DNA of 64,000 bases from positions 682,001 through 746,000 of the forward strand of contig NZ_CP083663.1 of assembly GCF_020097815.1 (NCBI RefSeq), written 5' to 3'. The notes beneath the pieces were generated by a model. The model searched no databases and was not told the origin of the DNA. It worked only from the letters and a program-made list of their open reading frames with translations. The position numbers were made by a program, and so were the translations under genes. Positions 7,525 to 15,465 of the stretch are shown here, in pieces (within the stretch, counting starts at the first letter, position 1; each line of letters begins with the position of its first letter). The DNA is from Haloprofundus salinisoli. Its GTDB lineage: Archaea; Halobacteriota; Halobacteria; Halobacteriales; Haloferacaceae.

Positions 7525-9345
7525 CTACCGACCGAACAGTCGCTCGAAGATGCTTCGATCGCTCGGCCGTTCGGCGAGCAGCACCGACGAGTCGATGTCG
7601 TTGAGGATGTCGAGGTTGAGCGACCCGGAGACCAGCCGCGAGAGCAGACCTCGTTCCGTCGCGCCGACGATGACGAGCGTGTGGTCTTCGGCCTCGCGGG
7701 CGATGGCGCCCTCGATGTCTCCGGAGTCGTCGACGACGAGTTCGGTGTCGTCGAGGTTGCGCTCGGCGGCCCATTCGTCGAGGAACTGCTGACCTCTCTC
7801 GCGCTCGGACGGGCTGTCGACGACGTGCAACAGACTGATCTCCGAGCCGTCGATCGAGCGGAGTTTGCGAGCGACCTCGGCGCTGAGGTCGGAGTCCGGT
7901 CCGCCCGCGGTCGGCAGGAGAATCCGCGAGGTGTCGAGTCCACGGTCCGAGAGGATGAGGAAGTCGCAGGGGAGTTTGTTCGCCAGCTCGTCGAGCGGGC
8001 GCTCGGCGCGCGCGGCGGTCCAGAGTTCGTTGGCACCCCACCCCATCAGCACCAAGTCCGCGCGAGTGCGGTCGGCGATAGCGAATATCTCCTCGAACGA
8101 ACGGTGGGAGACGACTGTCGACGTCTCGCAGTCGACGTCGTGGTCGGCAACCGTCTCGCGGGCCTCGGCGAGCTGCGCTTCGGACTCGGCGGCGATGCGC
8201 TCGCGTTGGCCGATTCCGTAGCCGCGCGCCGACTGGTTGGGCGTCTGAACGATGTGGACGAGGTGGACCGTCGCCGACTCGTTCTGACTGGCGAGGGCGC
8301 AGGCCAGTTCCACGAGTCCCGACTCGGTGCGCGGGTTCGCGATGGGAACCATCAGCCGGTAGGAGTTGGTCTCCCCGAGCGTCGGGGCTGTGGCGGTGTT
8401 GATGAGCGGGACGTAGGAGCGGCCGACCAGTCCGCCGAGCGCCCACTCCCGAATCGAGAGTTGGCGGTTCGCACCCTCGAATCGGGCGGATTCGAGCCGG
8501 TGCTCGCTCGTCTGGAAGTAGTTGACGACGGTCACCAGCGCGATGCCGCCGATGGTGTTACCGAGGAGCACCGGGAGAACGAACTGGGTGAGGCCGGTGA
8601 GAACGGCGAGTTGGCCGCCGAAGACGAGATACATCATCTCGGTGAAGGAGACGACCACGTGGAACAGGCTCCCGAGCGGGACCGAGAGAAACGCCATGTA
8701 GACGATGATGAGCCGGGAGATGGTGTCGCGGGAGGCGTAGACGACCCAGACGACGCCGGCGACGATGAGACCGGCGAAGATGGCCTTGAAGAACAGGTCC
8801 CACCACGGCGTCTCCAGACCGTGTTCGGCGAGGTGCGTCGCCACCGTCGCGGCTTCCGGAGAGAAGACGCCGCTCCACGCGAGTACCGCCGCGCCGATCG
8901 CGCCGCCGGCGAAGTTGCCGGCGAGGACGATGAGCCAGTGTCTCAACAGCGCCGGGATGCTGGCGAGTCGCTCCAGCGTCAGCGCGACCGGCGGGAGCGT
9001 GTTCTCTGTGTAGAGTTGGTAGCCGCCGATGATTATGTAGATGAACCCCAGCGGGTAGAGCAACGCACCCAGTATCGACCCTTCGCCCGCCTTCGCCGAC
9101 ACGGAGACGTACAGCAGAAACGTGATCGTAATCGCGAACCCGGCCGCGAGCGCGCTGAAGAACAGTTCGCGGCTCCCGGAGGTGATCTCCTCGTCGGCGG
9201 CGGCGACGATGCGCTGGAACACCTCGTCCGAAGAGAACCGGTCCCGGACGACCGCGCCCGCCGCGGGCGCACCGCTTTTGGAACGGTCGACCGCCTCTCG
9301 CATCGAGTCCACCTGGTCAGAATTTTCGGGACCGGGTTCGTTCAT
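7525..9345 (-). CDS. Formate/nitrite-transporter-family channel fused to two universal stress domains
   Basis: A 606-residue fusion. Residues about 60-320 form a six-helix FNT-family membrane domain with the typical repeats GNFAGGAIGAAV and GNTIGGIALVTVVNYFQ. Residues about 325-455 and 458-600 are two USP-type alpha/beta domains; the first ends LVLMGWGANE, the second has LVIVGATERGLLSRLVSGS, like the ATP-binding G-x9-G[ST] motif. By eye the position of the central His of FocA seems to be Gln, so this may be the YfdC-like subgroup and not a proven formate/nitrite channel. The fusion suggests nucleotide or stress control of an anion channel from the cytoplasm. ATG at 9345. It converges on the CoA pyrophosphatase gene. 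Confidence 0.88.
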   Translation of the reverse strand: MNEPGPENSDQVDSMREAVDRSKSGAPAAGAVVRDRFSSDEVFQRIVAAADEEITSGSRELFFSALAAGFAITITFLLYVSVSAKAGEGSILGALLYPLGFIYIIIGGYQLYTENTLPPVALTLERLASIPALLRHWLIVLAGNFAGGAIGAAVLAWSGVFSPEAATVATHLAEHGLETPWWDLFFKAIFAGLIVAGVVWVVYASRDTISRLIIVYMAFLSVPLGSLFHVVVSFTEMMYLVFGGQLAVLTGLTQFVLPVLLGNTIGGIALVTVVNYFQTSEHRLESARFEGANRQLSIREWALGGLVGRSYVPLINTATAPTLGETNSYRLMVPIANPRTESGLVELACALASQNESATVHLVHIVQTPNQSARGYGIGQRERIAAESEAQLAEARETVADHDVDCETSTVVSHRSFEEIFAIADRTRADLVLMGWGANELWTAARAERPLDELANKLPCDFLILSDRGLDTSRILLPTAGGPDSDLSAEVARKLRSIDGSEISLLHVVDSPSERERGQQFLDEWAAERNLDDTELVVDDSGDIEGAIAREAEDHTLVIVGATERGLLSRLVSGSLNLDILNDIDSSVLLAERPSDRSIFERLFGR

Positions 9346-9673
9346 TATCGGTGTTAATTTCTGTAGCTACAAATCGTTTTACTATCGAAACCGCCAGACA
9401 GGCCCGATATCAGTGGGACTAAACGCCACGAATAACCAATTTCAGCTCGAATCCGACCGTCGACCCGCCCGCGTCGACGGTTCGTCGAGGTGACGGTCGA
9501 CGGAGAGAGTCAGTTGCGAGCCGCCCGGCAGCGGAGCGGTGCCAATACTGTCCGGAACGGAATCCTTTTGGGAGCCACGGCGCTACTCCGAGCACATGGT
9601 CGCACAGACGATGGATCGAGTTCCGCGACGATGAATCGACGCTTCTGACTAGCAGCCGCCCCGGAGTGAAACG
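9346..9673. other. 328-bp divergent intergenic region with promoter sequence and a mini-ORF
   Basis: The region separates the FNT-USP gene (leftwards) from the luciferase-like gene (rightwards). Its left part (9346-9450) is A+T rich and should hold the FNT-USP promoter. The right part has a TATA-like CCTTTTGGG at 9563-9571, 25-30 nt before a 12-codon ORF (9596-9634). An SD-like GGAGTGA at about 9663-9669 precedes the ATG of the next gene. I see no RNA gene. Confidence 0.5.
9596..9634 (+). CDS. Possible 12-codon leader ORF
   Basis: ATG at 9596 opens MVAQTMDRVPRR and stops at 9634. The start is 25-30 nt after a TATA-like box, where a leaderless transcript would begin, so ribosomes loading on the 5' end would translate this first. 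A second tiny frame (MNRRF) overlaps its stop as ATGA. The downstream gene at 9674 would then depend on its own SD sequence. Too short to judge by codon use; conservation is the test. Confidence 0.3.
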   Translation: MVAQTMDRVPRR

Positions 9674-10459
9674 ATGAAGGCACTAACCGACGAGTCTGTA
9701 CTCTCGCACGCTGGTATCGACGCCGTCGCACTGAAACCCGCCGAGTGCGACGTGCGCCGAGCCGCCGACCTCCCGGCGGCGACGGTCGCAATCGACTACG
9801 AAGGGGTCGACCACCTCCCCGAGGCCGACGTCCTCGAAACGCTCGCCGAGACGGCCGAGGTCCGACTCACGACGCCGGTTCGCGCCGACGGCTTCGACCC
9901 CCTCGGCGACGACTCGCGCGTCGACGACCTCCCGGAAAGCGTCGGGCGCGTGCTCGTCGCCGGCCACGCCGCCTACCTCACCGAGGACGAGCGACGCAGA
10001 GCCGTCGCCCCCCGACTGAAGGCCGCGCGCGAAACCGCATCCGACGCGTGGGTCGGCACCGAAGGAATCGAACGCGTCGCGCTCGCCGCCGGCGGGACGC
10101 AGTACGAACTGCTCTCGCGGACGACCGACCGCGACGTACGGGCGCTACGTGCGGCGGGCTACGACGGCGAAATCGCGCTGTACGCACCGACCGTCCTGGC
10201 CGACGACGAGGGCGAGATTCTCGACGCCGTCGGCGGCTACGTCGCCCGCCGCCGCCCCGTCGCCCGGGCGCTACCCGACGGGTGTGCGACGGATTCGCGC
10301 GCGAAGGGACGCGCCAGAGACGTACTGTCGAAGGCGAGTCGGGACTACGCGCTCGTCGGCACGCCCGAAACAGTCCGCGAGCGAGTCGCCGCGCTCGAAT
10401 CACTGGGCGTCGACACCGTCGTCGGCTACCCCGCCCGCGGCATCGACGAGTTCCTGTAA
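9674..10459 (+). CDS. Luciferase/F420-monooxygenase-like haloarchaeal protein (DUF7388-like)
   Basis: A 261-residue soluble protein. The C-terminal 50 residues, DYALVGTPETVRERVAALES followed by LGVDTVVGYPARG, look like the end of the bacterial-luciferase-like TIM barrel (F420-dependent reductases such as Mer). The earlier part (VAIDYEGVDHLPEADVLETL, then VRLTTPVRADGFDPLG and GRVLVAGHAAYL) is consistent with barrel strands but shorter than the usual family. It could be a reduced barrel that no longer binds F420 in the standard way. ATG 9674 is supported by GGAGTGA about 7 nt upstream. DUF7388 is a name from memory; activity unknown. Confidence 0.75.
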   Translation: MKALTDESVLSHAGIDAVALKPAECDVRRAADLPAATVAIDYEGVDHLPEADVLETLAETAEVRLTTPVRADGFDPLGDDSRVDDLPESVGRVLVAGHAAYLTEDERRRAVAPRLKAARETASDAWVGTEGIERVALAAGGTQYELLSRTTDRDVRALRAAGYDGEIALYAPTVLADDEGEILDAVGGYVARRRPVARALPDGCATDSRAKGRARDVLSKASRDYALVGTPETVRERVAALESLGVDTVVGYPARGIDEFL

Positions 10460-10528
10460 CGCCCGCCTCTCTACTCGCCTCGTTTCCGGCGGACGAACCG
10501 CTAAGTGCAGTGACCGTGAGTTCCGGAT

Positions 10529-10603
10529 ATGGCCCCTCACACCGCCGAACTCGGCCGACTCGTCGACCGACTCGTCCCCCGCCCGTCGGAGGCGCGCCGC
10601 TGA
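10529..10603 (+). CDS. 24-codon leader ORF coupled to the FAD oxidoreductase
   Basis: ATG at 10529 opens MAPHTAELGRLVDRLVPRPS and four more residues, with its TGA overlapping the ATG of the following gene (TGATG at 10601-10605). A TATA-like CGCTAAGTG (10500-10508) is about 25 nt upstream, so the predicted leaderless start coincides with this ATG and not with that of the oxidoreductase. The product would be a short amphipathic basic helix. It may serve only to deliver ribosomes to the next start by termination-reinitiation. Confidence 0.45.
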   Translation: MAPHTAELGRLVDRLVPRPSEARR

Positions 10604-11730
10604 TGCGCGTCGCCGTCGTCGGCGGGGGCGCGGTCGGTCTCACCGCTGCGTACGACCTCGTAACCCGCAACGCCGACGTGACGGTTTTCGAGCGCGGCGA
10701 GTACGACCGCGACCCGTCGTCGCCCGCAGACGGCAGCTCGGCGCGCGCGGCGGGCGTGCTCTACGACGCCTACGCCGAGGACATCGACGCGGGGATCGGC
10801 GACCGGGCGCTGGAGCGTTTCCGCGAGTTTTCGGGCGAGGACGGCTTCGAGTTCCGGGAGTGCCCGTACGTGATCGCCGTGCGCGAGGGCGACGAGACGG
10901 CGGCCGAGGCGATGGCGGCGAGCGTCGACCGGATGCGCGTCCACGGGCGGGCGGTGTCGACTGTCTCACCCGAAGAACTCGGCGACCGGTTCCCGCTCCT
11001 GACCGACGACCTGCTCGCGGCCGCCGTCGCCGAGAACGCCGGGTGGACCGACCCGGCGAGTTACGTCGCGGCGATGGCGGCGAAAGCCCGACGCGAGGGC
11101 GTCGCGTTCGAGACGGGTCGGCCGGTGGGAGTCAGCGTCGACCCGCCCGGCGTCGCCGTCGACGAGGGGGCGACGAAGCGGTTCGACGCCGTCCTCGTCG
11201 CCGCCGGCGCGCACACGAAGCGGGTGTTCGCGGAAGCGAGCGTCTCGGTACCGCTGAAACCGTACCGGGTGCAGGCGCTGACCGGACGCCGGACGTACGA
11301 CGGACCGATGGTGTACGACGCGACGGCGGGCGTCTACCTCCGACCGCATCCGACCGGGCTACTCGCCGGCGACGGAACCGTGCCTCTCGAAGCGGACCCC
11401 GACCGCTGGAAACGCGACGCCGACGACTGGTTCGTCGACGACATCCGGGCCGCACTCGACGAGCGGGTCGGCTACGACCCCGACGTCGAGCGGGCGTGGG
11501 CGGGACTCTGCACGGCGACGCCCGACGGCGACCCGCTGCTCGGGGAGCTCGGAAGCGGCGTGTTCGTCGCCGCCGGGTGGCAGGGCCACGGCTTCATGCG
11601 CGCGCCGGCGACCGGCGAGGTGATTGCGCGGCAGATTCTCGGAGAAACAGCGGGCATCGCGCCGTTCGACCCGGCGCGGTTTTCCGGCGACGAGGAGTTC
11701 GAGATTCGGGACGGGATGGCGCTGGACTGA
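10603..11730 (+). CDS. FAD-dependent oxidoreductase (D-amino-acid oxidase/DadA fold)
   Basis: A 375-residue flavoprotein. The N-terminus is the FAD-binding Rossmann motif VVGGGAVGLTAAYDL followed by VTVFERGE, whose Glu binds the ribose. The central region has VLVAAGAHTKRV (about residue 200), the second nucleotide-contact motif. The C-terminal region has the DAO-family pattern VAAGWQGHGFMRAPATGEVI that contacts the flavin. Expected to oxidise an amine or amino acid, delivering electrons to O2 or a carrier; the substrate is unknown. No signal peptide, so cytosolic. The ATG shares a base with the stop of the 24-codon leader ORF, implying translational coupling. Confidence 0.88.
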   Translation: MRVAVVGGGAVGLTAAYDLVTRNADVTVFERGEYDRDPSSPADGSSARAAGVLYDAYAEDIDAGIGDRALERFREFSGEDGFEFRECPYVIAVREGDETAAEAMAASVDRMRVHGRAVSTVSPEELGDRFPLLTDDLLAAAVAENAGWTDPASYVAAMAAKARREGVAFETGRPVGVSVDPPGVAVDEGATKRFDAVLVAAGAHTKRVFAEASVSVPLKPYRVQALTGRRTYDGPMVYDATAGVYLRPHPTGLLAGDGTVPLEADPDRWKRDADDWFVDDIRAALDERVGYDPDVERAWAGLCTATPDGDPLLGELGSGVFVAAGWQGHGFMRAPATGEVIARQILGETAGIAPFDPARFSGDEEFEIRDGMALD

Positions 11731-11751
11731 CGGCGTCGAGAGAGCGTCGTT

Positions 11752-12552
11752 TCAGTCGCGCGTCTCGTCTTCCTCGTCGCGCGTCTCGTCTTCCTCGTCG
11801 CGGCTCTCCGCCTGTTCGACGAACTCGTCGTCGAGTTCGTCCATCGACTCGTCTGTCGGTTGGCCCGCCGCCTCGGCGGGTTCGGCTCTGGCGTTCGGGT
11901 CGTCGGTGGTCGCTTCTTCGTCGAGCATCGACTCGGTGGAGGCGGACGCGTCGGTCCCTTCTGCGGCCGCGTCCTCGCCCTCGTCCGCGGTGTCCTCCTC
12001 GCCGCTCGCGCCGTCTTCCTCGGCCGAGTGCGCGGTCGCCGCTTCCTGGGCTTCCTCCTCGGTCGGTTGCTCTTCGACGACGCTCGTCTCGCCGCCGGCC
12101 GCGTCGGCGTCGACGCCCGTGGTCTCCGCCGCTTCGGTCTCGCTTTCCTCCTCGACGGCGACGTTCTTTCCGCCCTCGGTTTTGGGGATATAGACGCGGA
12201 GGGTGCCGTGTTTCGTCACCGTCGCCGTCGCGGCCTCCGCGTCGACGGAGGCGTCGCCGGGGAGTTTCGCCTTCCCGTTGAGCGAGAGGCCACGGCCGGG
12301 AAAGCGCATCTCGAAGCCGTCGTGGAAGTCGCGGAATCGGTCGATTCGCACTTGAATCTCGGTGTCGACGAAGCGGACCTGGATGTCGCTCTTGCTCGCG
12401 CCGGCCGCGTCGAACACGACGAGATAGCTGTCGTCGCTCTCCAAGAGGTCGTACGAGAGCGGTTTCCGCTCCTGGACGTGCCCGAGTCCGCGGCCGACGC
12501 GTTCGACCACCGCGTTAGCCACCGACTCGCCGAGTTCTCGCAGGTCGTTCAT
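11752..12552 (-). CDS. Hsp20/alpha-crystallin family protein with a long acidic tail
   Basis: A 266-residue protein. Residues about 30-125 form an alpha-crystallin domain: YDLLESDDSYLVVFDAAGAS, SDIQVRFVDTEIQV, the core LPGDASVDAEAATATVTKHG and the strand TLRVYIPK. Residues 130-266 form an extremely acidic, low-complexity tail rich in E, D, A, S and T that ends in a twice-repeated DEEDETR. The tail roughly doubles the usual small-heat-shock length and probably keeps the chaperone soluble at high salt or sets oligomer size. Haloarchaeal GvpH is another member of this fold. Its ATG overlaps the stop of the upstream zinc microprotein (ATGA), so the two are one operon. Confidence 0.87.
   Translation of the reverse strand: MNDLRELGESVANAVVERVGRGLGHVQERKPLSYDLLESDDSYLVVFDAAGASKSDIQVRFVDTEIQVRIDRFRDFHDGFEMRFPGRGLSLNGKAKLPGDASVDAEAATATVTKHGTLRVYIPKTEGGKNVAVEEESETEAAETTGVDADAAGGETSVVEEQPTEEEAQEAATAHSAEEDGASGEEDTADEGEDAAAEGTDASASTESMLDEEATTDDPNARAEPAEAAGQPTDESMDELDDEFVEQAESRDEEDETRDEEDETRD
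11758..11799. repeat. 21-bp perfect tandem duplication in the Hsp20 tail
   Basis: Two identical 21-bp units (11758-11778 and 11779-11799; each GCGCGTCTCGTCTT plus CCTCGTC on the plus strand) encode the two DEEDETR heptads at the C-terminus of the Hsp20 protein. Being seven codons long they keep the frame; copy number could vary by slippage. Confidence 0.85.
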
Positions 12553-12707
12553 AGTTCGATGGCTTCGAGACAGTCGGTCTGCTGGCAGTACGGACAGACG
12601 AAGTCGTCGACGCCGACGTCGTCGGACATATCGTACGTGTAGTGAAGTTCGAACATGTCCATCTCACAGTCGGGACTGGTACAGGCTACTTCGAGCGTCG
12701 CGGGCAT
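12549..12707 (-). CDS. Small zinc-binding protein (DUF7559-like)
   Basis: A 52-residue protein starting MPATLEVACTSPDCEMDMFE. Cysteines at about 9 and 14, and the pair CPYC (about 39-42) with a further Cys at 46 form a likely zinc site. Similar haloarchaeal microproteins carry the label DUF7559 in my memory. ATG 12707 is preferred to the in-frame ATG at 12755 because the protein family starts MPAT and because the shorter form starts just after an A/T-richer promoter-like stretch. The stop overlaps the Hsp20 ATG by 4 nt, so the two are translated together, but I know of no functional link. Confidence 0.8.
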   Translation of the reverse strand: MPATLEVACTSPDCEMDMFELHYTYDMSDDVGVDDFVCPYCQQTDCLEAIEL

Positions 12708-12828
12708 GGTGACAGATAGCGGTCCCATCCAAATAAACGCGCTGGGTAACAACAAGCCGACGTCGGCGTGATATGGGCGTCGGTTATAAGAGTACTGAGA
12801 GAGTACAGGTCAGATAGCTATACACTAC

Positions 12829-13662
12829 ATGAACGATGGGTATCGATCTCCCGAGCGCGTGTACAGCGCTATCTTCGACGCACACGCCCAGGAATCGGGG
12901 GACCGAAGTTGGTTCGTCGAAGCCGAGGTGAGCGGACAGTCGTTGCACGTCGTCGACTGCACCCCGATAGCGGAGCGGTTCGGAGTTTCGCCTCATCGGA
13001 CCGACACCGTCGCCGCCCTCGTCTCGTTTTTGGCCGATCTTGGCGGCCGAAACGCCGTCGGATTCGACTTCCCGTTCGGCCTCCCGAAGGCGGTGATTCC
13101 CGAGCGACGGTGGCGTCGGTTCGTCGACCAACTCCCCGACTGGTTCTCCAGTCCCGAAGACATGGCCAAGCGGTGTCGGATGCACGCCCGCCTCGTCACC
13201 GACGGCGCGGAGACGAACGTCCTCCGCGCGACGGAGGAGCCGTTGAGCGCCGTCACCGCCTACGACGAACGGCTCTGCACGGAGACGTTCTACGGCATTC
13301 GAGACGTCCTCCGTCCGCTCGTGCTGACGGACACCGCGCGAGTCGTCCCGATGCAACTCCCGAGCGAGGACCTGCCGCTGGTGCTGGAGACGTATCCGGC
13401 GGGGACGCTCGACGCACTTCGGTGTCAGACGCCCGAAGGGGACCGCCCCGGCGACGGCCCGCCGCCGGCGCTCGTCCTCGATAGTCTCTCCGACCGCTCG
13501 GTCGAGTTCCCCTCATCGGTCCGCGAACGCGTCCTCGACGGCGACGACAACGCGCTCGAAGCGGTCGTCGCCGCCTTCGCGACGTTCCGAAACGCGGTCG
13601 ACCCCACGAACCTCCGGATGACCGACGAACTCCCGTCGGTCGAGGGCTACATCTACGTCTGA
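12829..13662 (+). CDS. DUF429 family protein
   Basis: A 277-residue protein with an RNase H-like layout. Residues 53-90 hold the strand-loop AVGFDFPFGLPKAV with a conserved Asp. Residues about 180-190 hold LVLETYPAGTLDAL, in which ETYP is the second conserved acidic motif. Residues about 233-250 (DGDDNALEAVVAAFATF) give the last conserved Asp followed by a helix. This D/E/D pattern is typical of DUF429, a predicted nuclease-like family of unknown activity. The region before the ATG has a duplicated AGAGTAC (12786-12803), which may be regulatory. The gene is monocistronic between divergent and co-directional neighbours. Confidence 0.85.
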   Translation: MNDGYRSPERVYSAIFDAHAQESGDRSWFVEAEVSGQSLHVVDCTPIAERFGVSPHRTDTVAALVSFLADLGGRNAVGFDFPFGLPKAVIPERRWRRFVDQLPDWFSSPEDMAKRCRMHARLVTDGAETNVLRATEEPLSAVTAYDERLCTETFYGIRDVLRPLVLTDTARVVPMQLPSEDLPLVLETYPAGTLDALRCQTPEGDRPGDGPPPALVLDSLSDRSVEFPSSVRERVLDGDDNALEAVVAAFATFRNAVDPTNLRMTDELPSVEGYIYV

Positions 13663-13710
13663 ACGGTCCGGAACCGCACCGTTTTACCCGTCGACCGACA
13701 ACCCCGGCCT

Positions 13711-15465
13711 ATGACCGACCCCGCCGACCTCGAAGTGACGCTCGTCGACGGGTACGTCGACGAACCGGCGCACTTCGGCGTGCCGCCGTACATCTCGACG
13801 TACCCGCGCTTTACCGCCGGTGCGATGGTCGACGCCGGGGTGCCCGAAGAGCAGATAACCTACCACACTATCGACGAGCTCCGCGAGGACAGACAGAAGT
13901 GGGCCGACGTCGCCGACGCGGACCTGTTCGTCTACATCGGCGGGATGACCGTCCCCGGCAGCTACGTCGGCGGGACGCCCGCCGAACCCGACGAGGTGAA
14001 GGAACTGGCGTGGACCGCCGACGGGGCGACGCTGATGGGCGGGCCCATCCGCTTCGGCGTCGGCGAGGAGAACGCCGGCGGGCAGGAGATGGAGCGCAAG
14101 GACCTCGACTACGACTTCGTCGCCAAGGGCGACGTCGAGGCGGCCGCCTACGACCTCGTCGACAGCGGCCTCGAAGGGTTCGGCAACCGGATGCGCGACA
14201 ACGAGGAGCTCGACCGCTGGGCGGCCAAGGGCGCGTTCGTCGTCGAACAGCACCCCAACCACCCCGAGTACCTCATCTGCGAAATGGAGACCTCCCGGGG
14301 CTGCGCCTACCGGTGTTCGTTCTGCACGGAGCCGCTGTACGGCAACCCGGCGTTCCGGACCGCCGACTCGGTCGTCAGGGAGGTCGAGAATCTCTACGAC
14401 CGCGGCGCGCGGCACTTCCGTCTCGGTCGACAGGCCGACATCCTCGCGTTCGGCGGCGACGGCGAAGCGCCGAATCCCGACGCTCTCCGCCGCCTCTACG
14501 GTGGTATTCGCGAGGTAGCACCCGACCTGGGGACGCTCCACCTCGACAATATGAACCCCATCACCATCGCCCGGTGGCCCGAGGAGTCCAGAGAGTGCAT
14601 CCGCATCATCGCCGAGCACAATACACCGGGCGATACGGCCGCGTTCGGCCTCGAATCGGCCGACCCGGTGGTACAGGAGGAGAACAACCTCAACGTGAGC
14701 GCCGACGAATGTTTCGAGGCGGTGAAAATCGTCAACGAGGAGGCCGGCTGGCGACCGGGCGAGGACCCCGCCGACGCGCCGACGTTCGGGGACAACGGGA
14801 CGTCGCGCGTCTCGAACGACGGCGGGAGTCGCCTGCCCAAGCTCCTCCCGGGTATCAACCTCCTCCACGGATTGATGGGCGAGCGCGAGGAGACGTTCGC
14901 GCACAACAAGCGCTTTCTCCAGCGGGTGTACGACGAGGGGCTGATGGTCCGCCGCATCAACATCCGGCAGGTGATGGCGTTCGACGGCACCGAGATGTCG
15001 TCGACCGGCTCGCAGATTGCGAAGGACCACAAGAAGCTGTTCAAGAAGTACAAACAGGAGGTCAGAGAGGAGATAGACCGGCCGATGCTCAAGCGGGTCG
15101 CGCCGCCCGGGACGGTCCTCGAAAACGTCCACCTCGAATACCACCAGGACGGCACGACGTTCGGCCGCCAGCTCGGTACGTATCCCCTCTTGGTCGGCGT
15201 CCCCGGCGAACGCGAACTCGGCCGGACCATCGACGCGGCCGTCGTCGACTACGGCTACCGCTCGGTGACGGGCGTGCCGCACCCGCTCGACGTCAACGGC
15301 GCGTCGATGGACGAGCTGACGGCGATTCCGGGTCTCGGCAAGTCGAAGGCGGGCGACATAATCGTCAACCGACCGTACGACTCCGCCGACGAGGTGGACG
15401 ACGTTCTCGCCAAGTTCGCCTGCGTCGGCGGCGACGGCAGCGGGGACGTGAGCAGCGCCGACTGA
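13711..15465 (+). CDS. Archaeal radical SAM protein with C-terminal helix-hairpin-helix domain
   Basis: A 584-residue protein. Residues 1-150 form a B12-binding-like Rossmann domain (LFVYIGGMTVPGSYVGGTP) without the cobalamin DxHxxG motif. The radical SAM cluster motif is CAYRCSFC (about residues 198-205), preceded by ICEMETSRG. The TIM-barrel part includes LHLDNMNPITIARWP and AFGLESADP. Residues about 520-575 hold a helix-hairpin-helix module (LDVNGASMDELTAIPGLGKS), suggesting nucleic-acid contact. The substrate is unknown. TATA-like GTTTTACC (13680-13687) is about 28 nt before the ATG. The MBL gene starts inside its stop (TGATG), so the two are co-translated. Confidence 0.9.
   Translation: MTDPADLEVTLVDGYVDEPAHFGVPPYISTYPRFTAGAMVDAGVPEEQITYHTIDELREDRQKWADVADADLFVYIGGMTVPGSYVGGTPAEPDEVKELAWTADGATLMGGPIRFGVGEENAGGQEMERKDLDYDFVAKGDVEAAAYDLVDSGLEGFGNRMRDNEELDRWAAKGAFVVEQHPNHPEYLICEMETSRGCAYRCSFCTEPLYGNPAFRTADSVVREVENLYDRGARHFRLGRQADILAFGGDGEAPNPDALRRLYGGIREVAPDLGTLHLDNMNPITIARWPEESRECIRIIAEHNTPGDTAAFGLESADPVVQEENNLNVSADECFEAVKIVNEEAGWRPGEDPADAPTFGDNGTSRVSNDGGSRLPKLLPGINLLHGLMGEREETFAHNKRFLQRVYDEGLMVRRINIRQVMAFDGTEMSSTGSQIAKDHKKLFKKYKQEVREEIDRPMLKRVAPPGTVLENVHLEYHQDGTTFGRQLGTYPLLVGVPGERELGRTIDAAVVDYGYRSVTGVPHPLDVNGASMDELTAIPGLGKSKAGDIIVNRPYDSADEVDDVLAKFACVGGDGSGDVSSAD

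Noticed and set aside
10149-12281. 710-codon plus-strand frame across three genes
   Set aside because: Arg/Pro/Ser-rich out-of-phase frame overlapping the luciferase-like, FAD oxidoreductase and Hsp20 genes; no motif.
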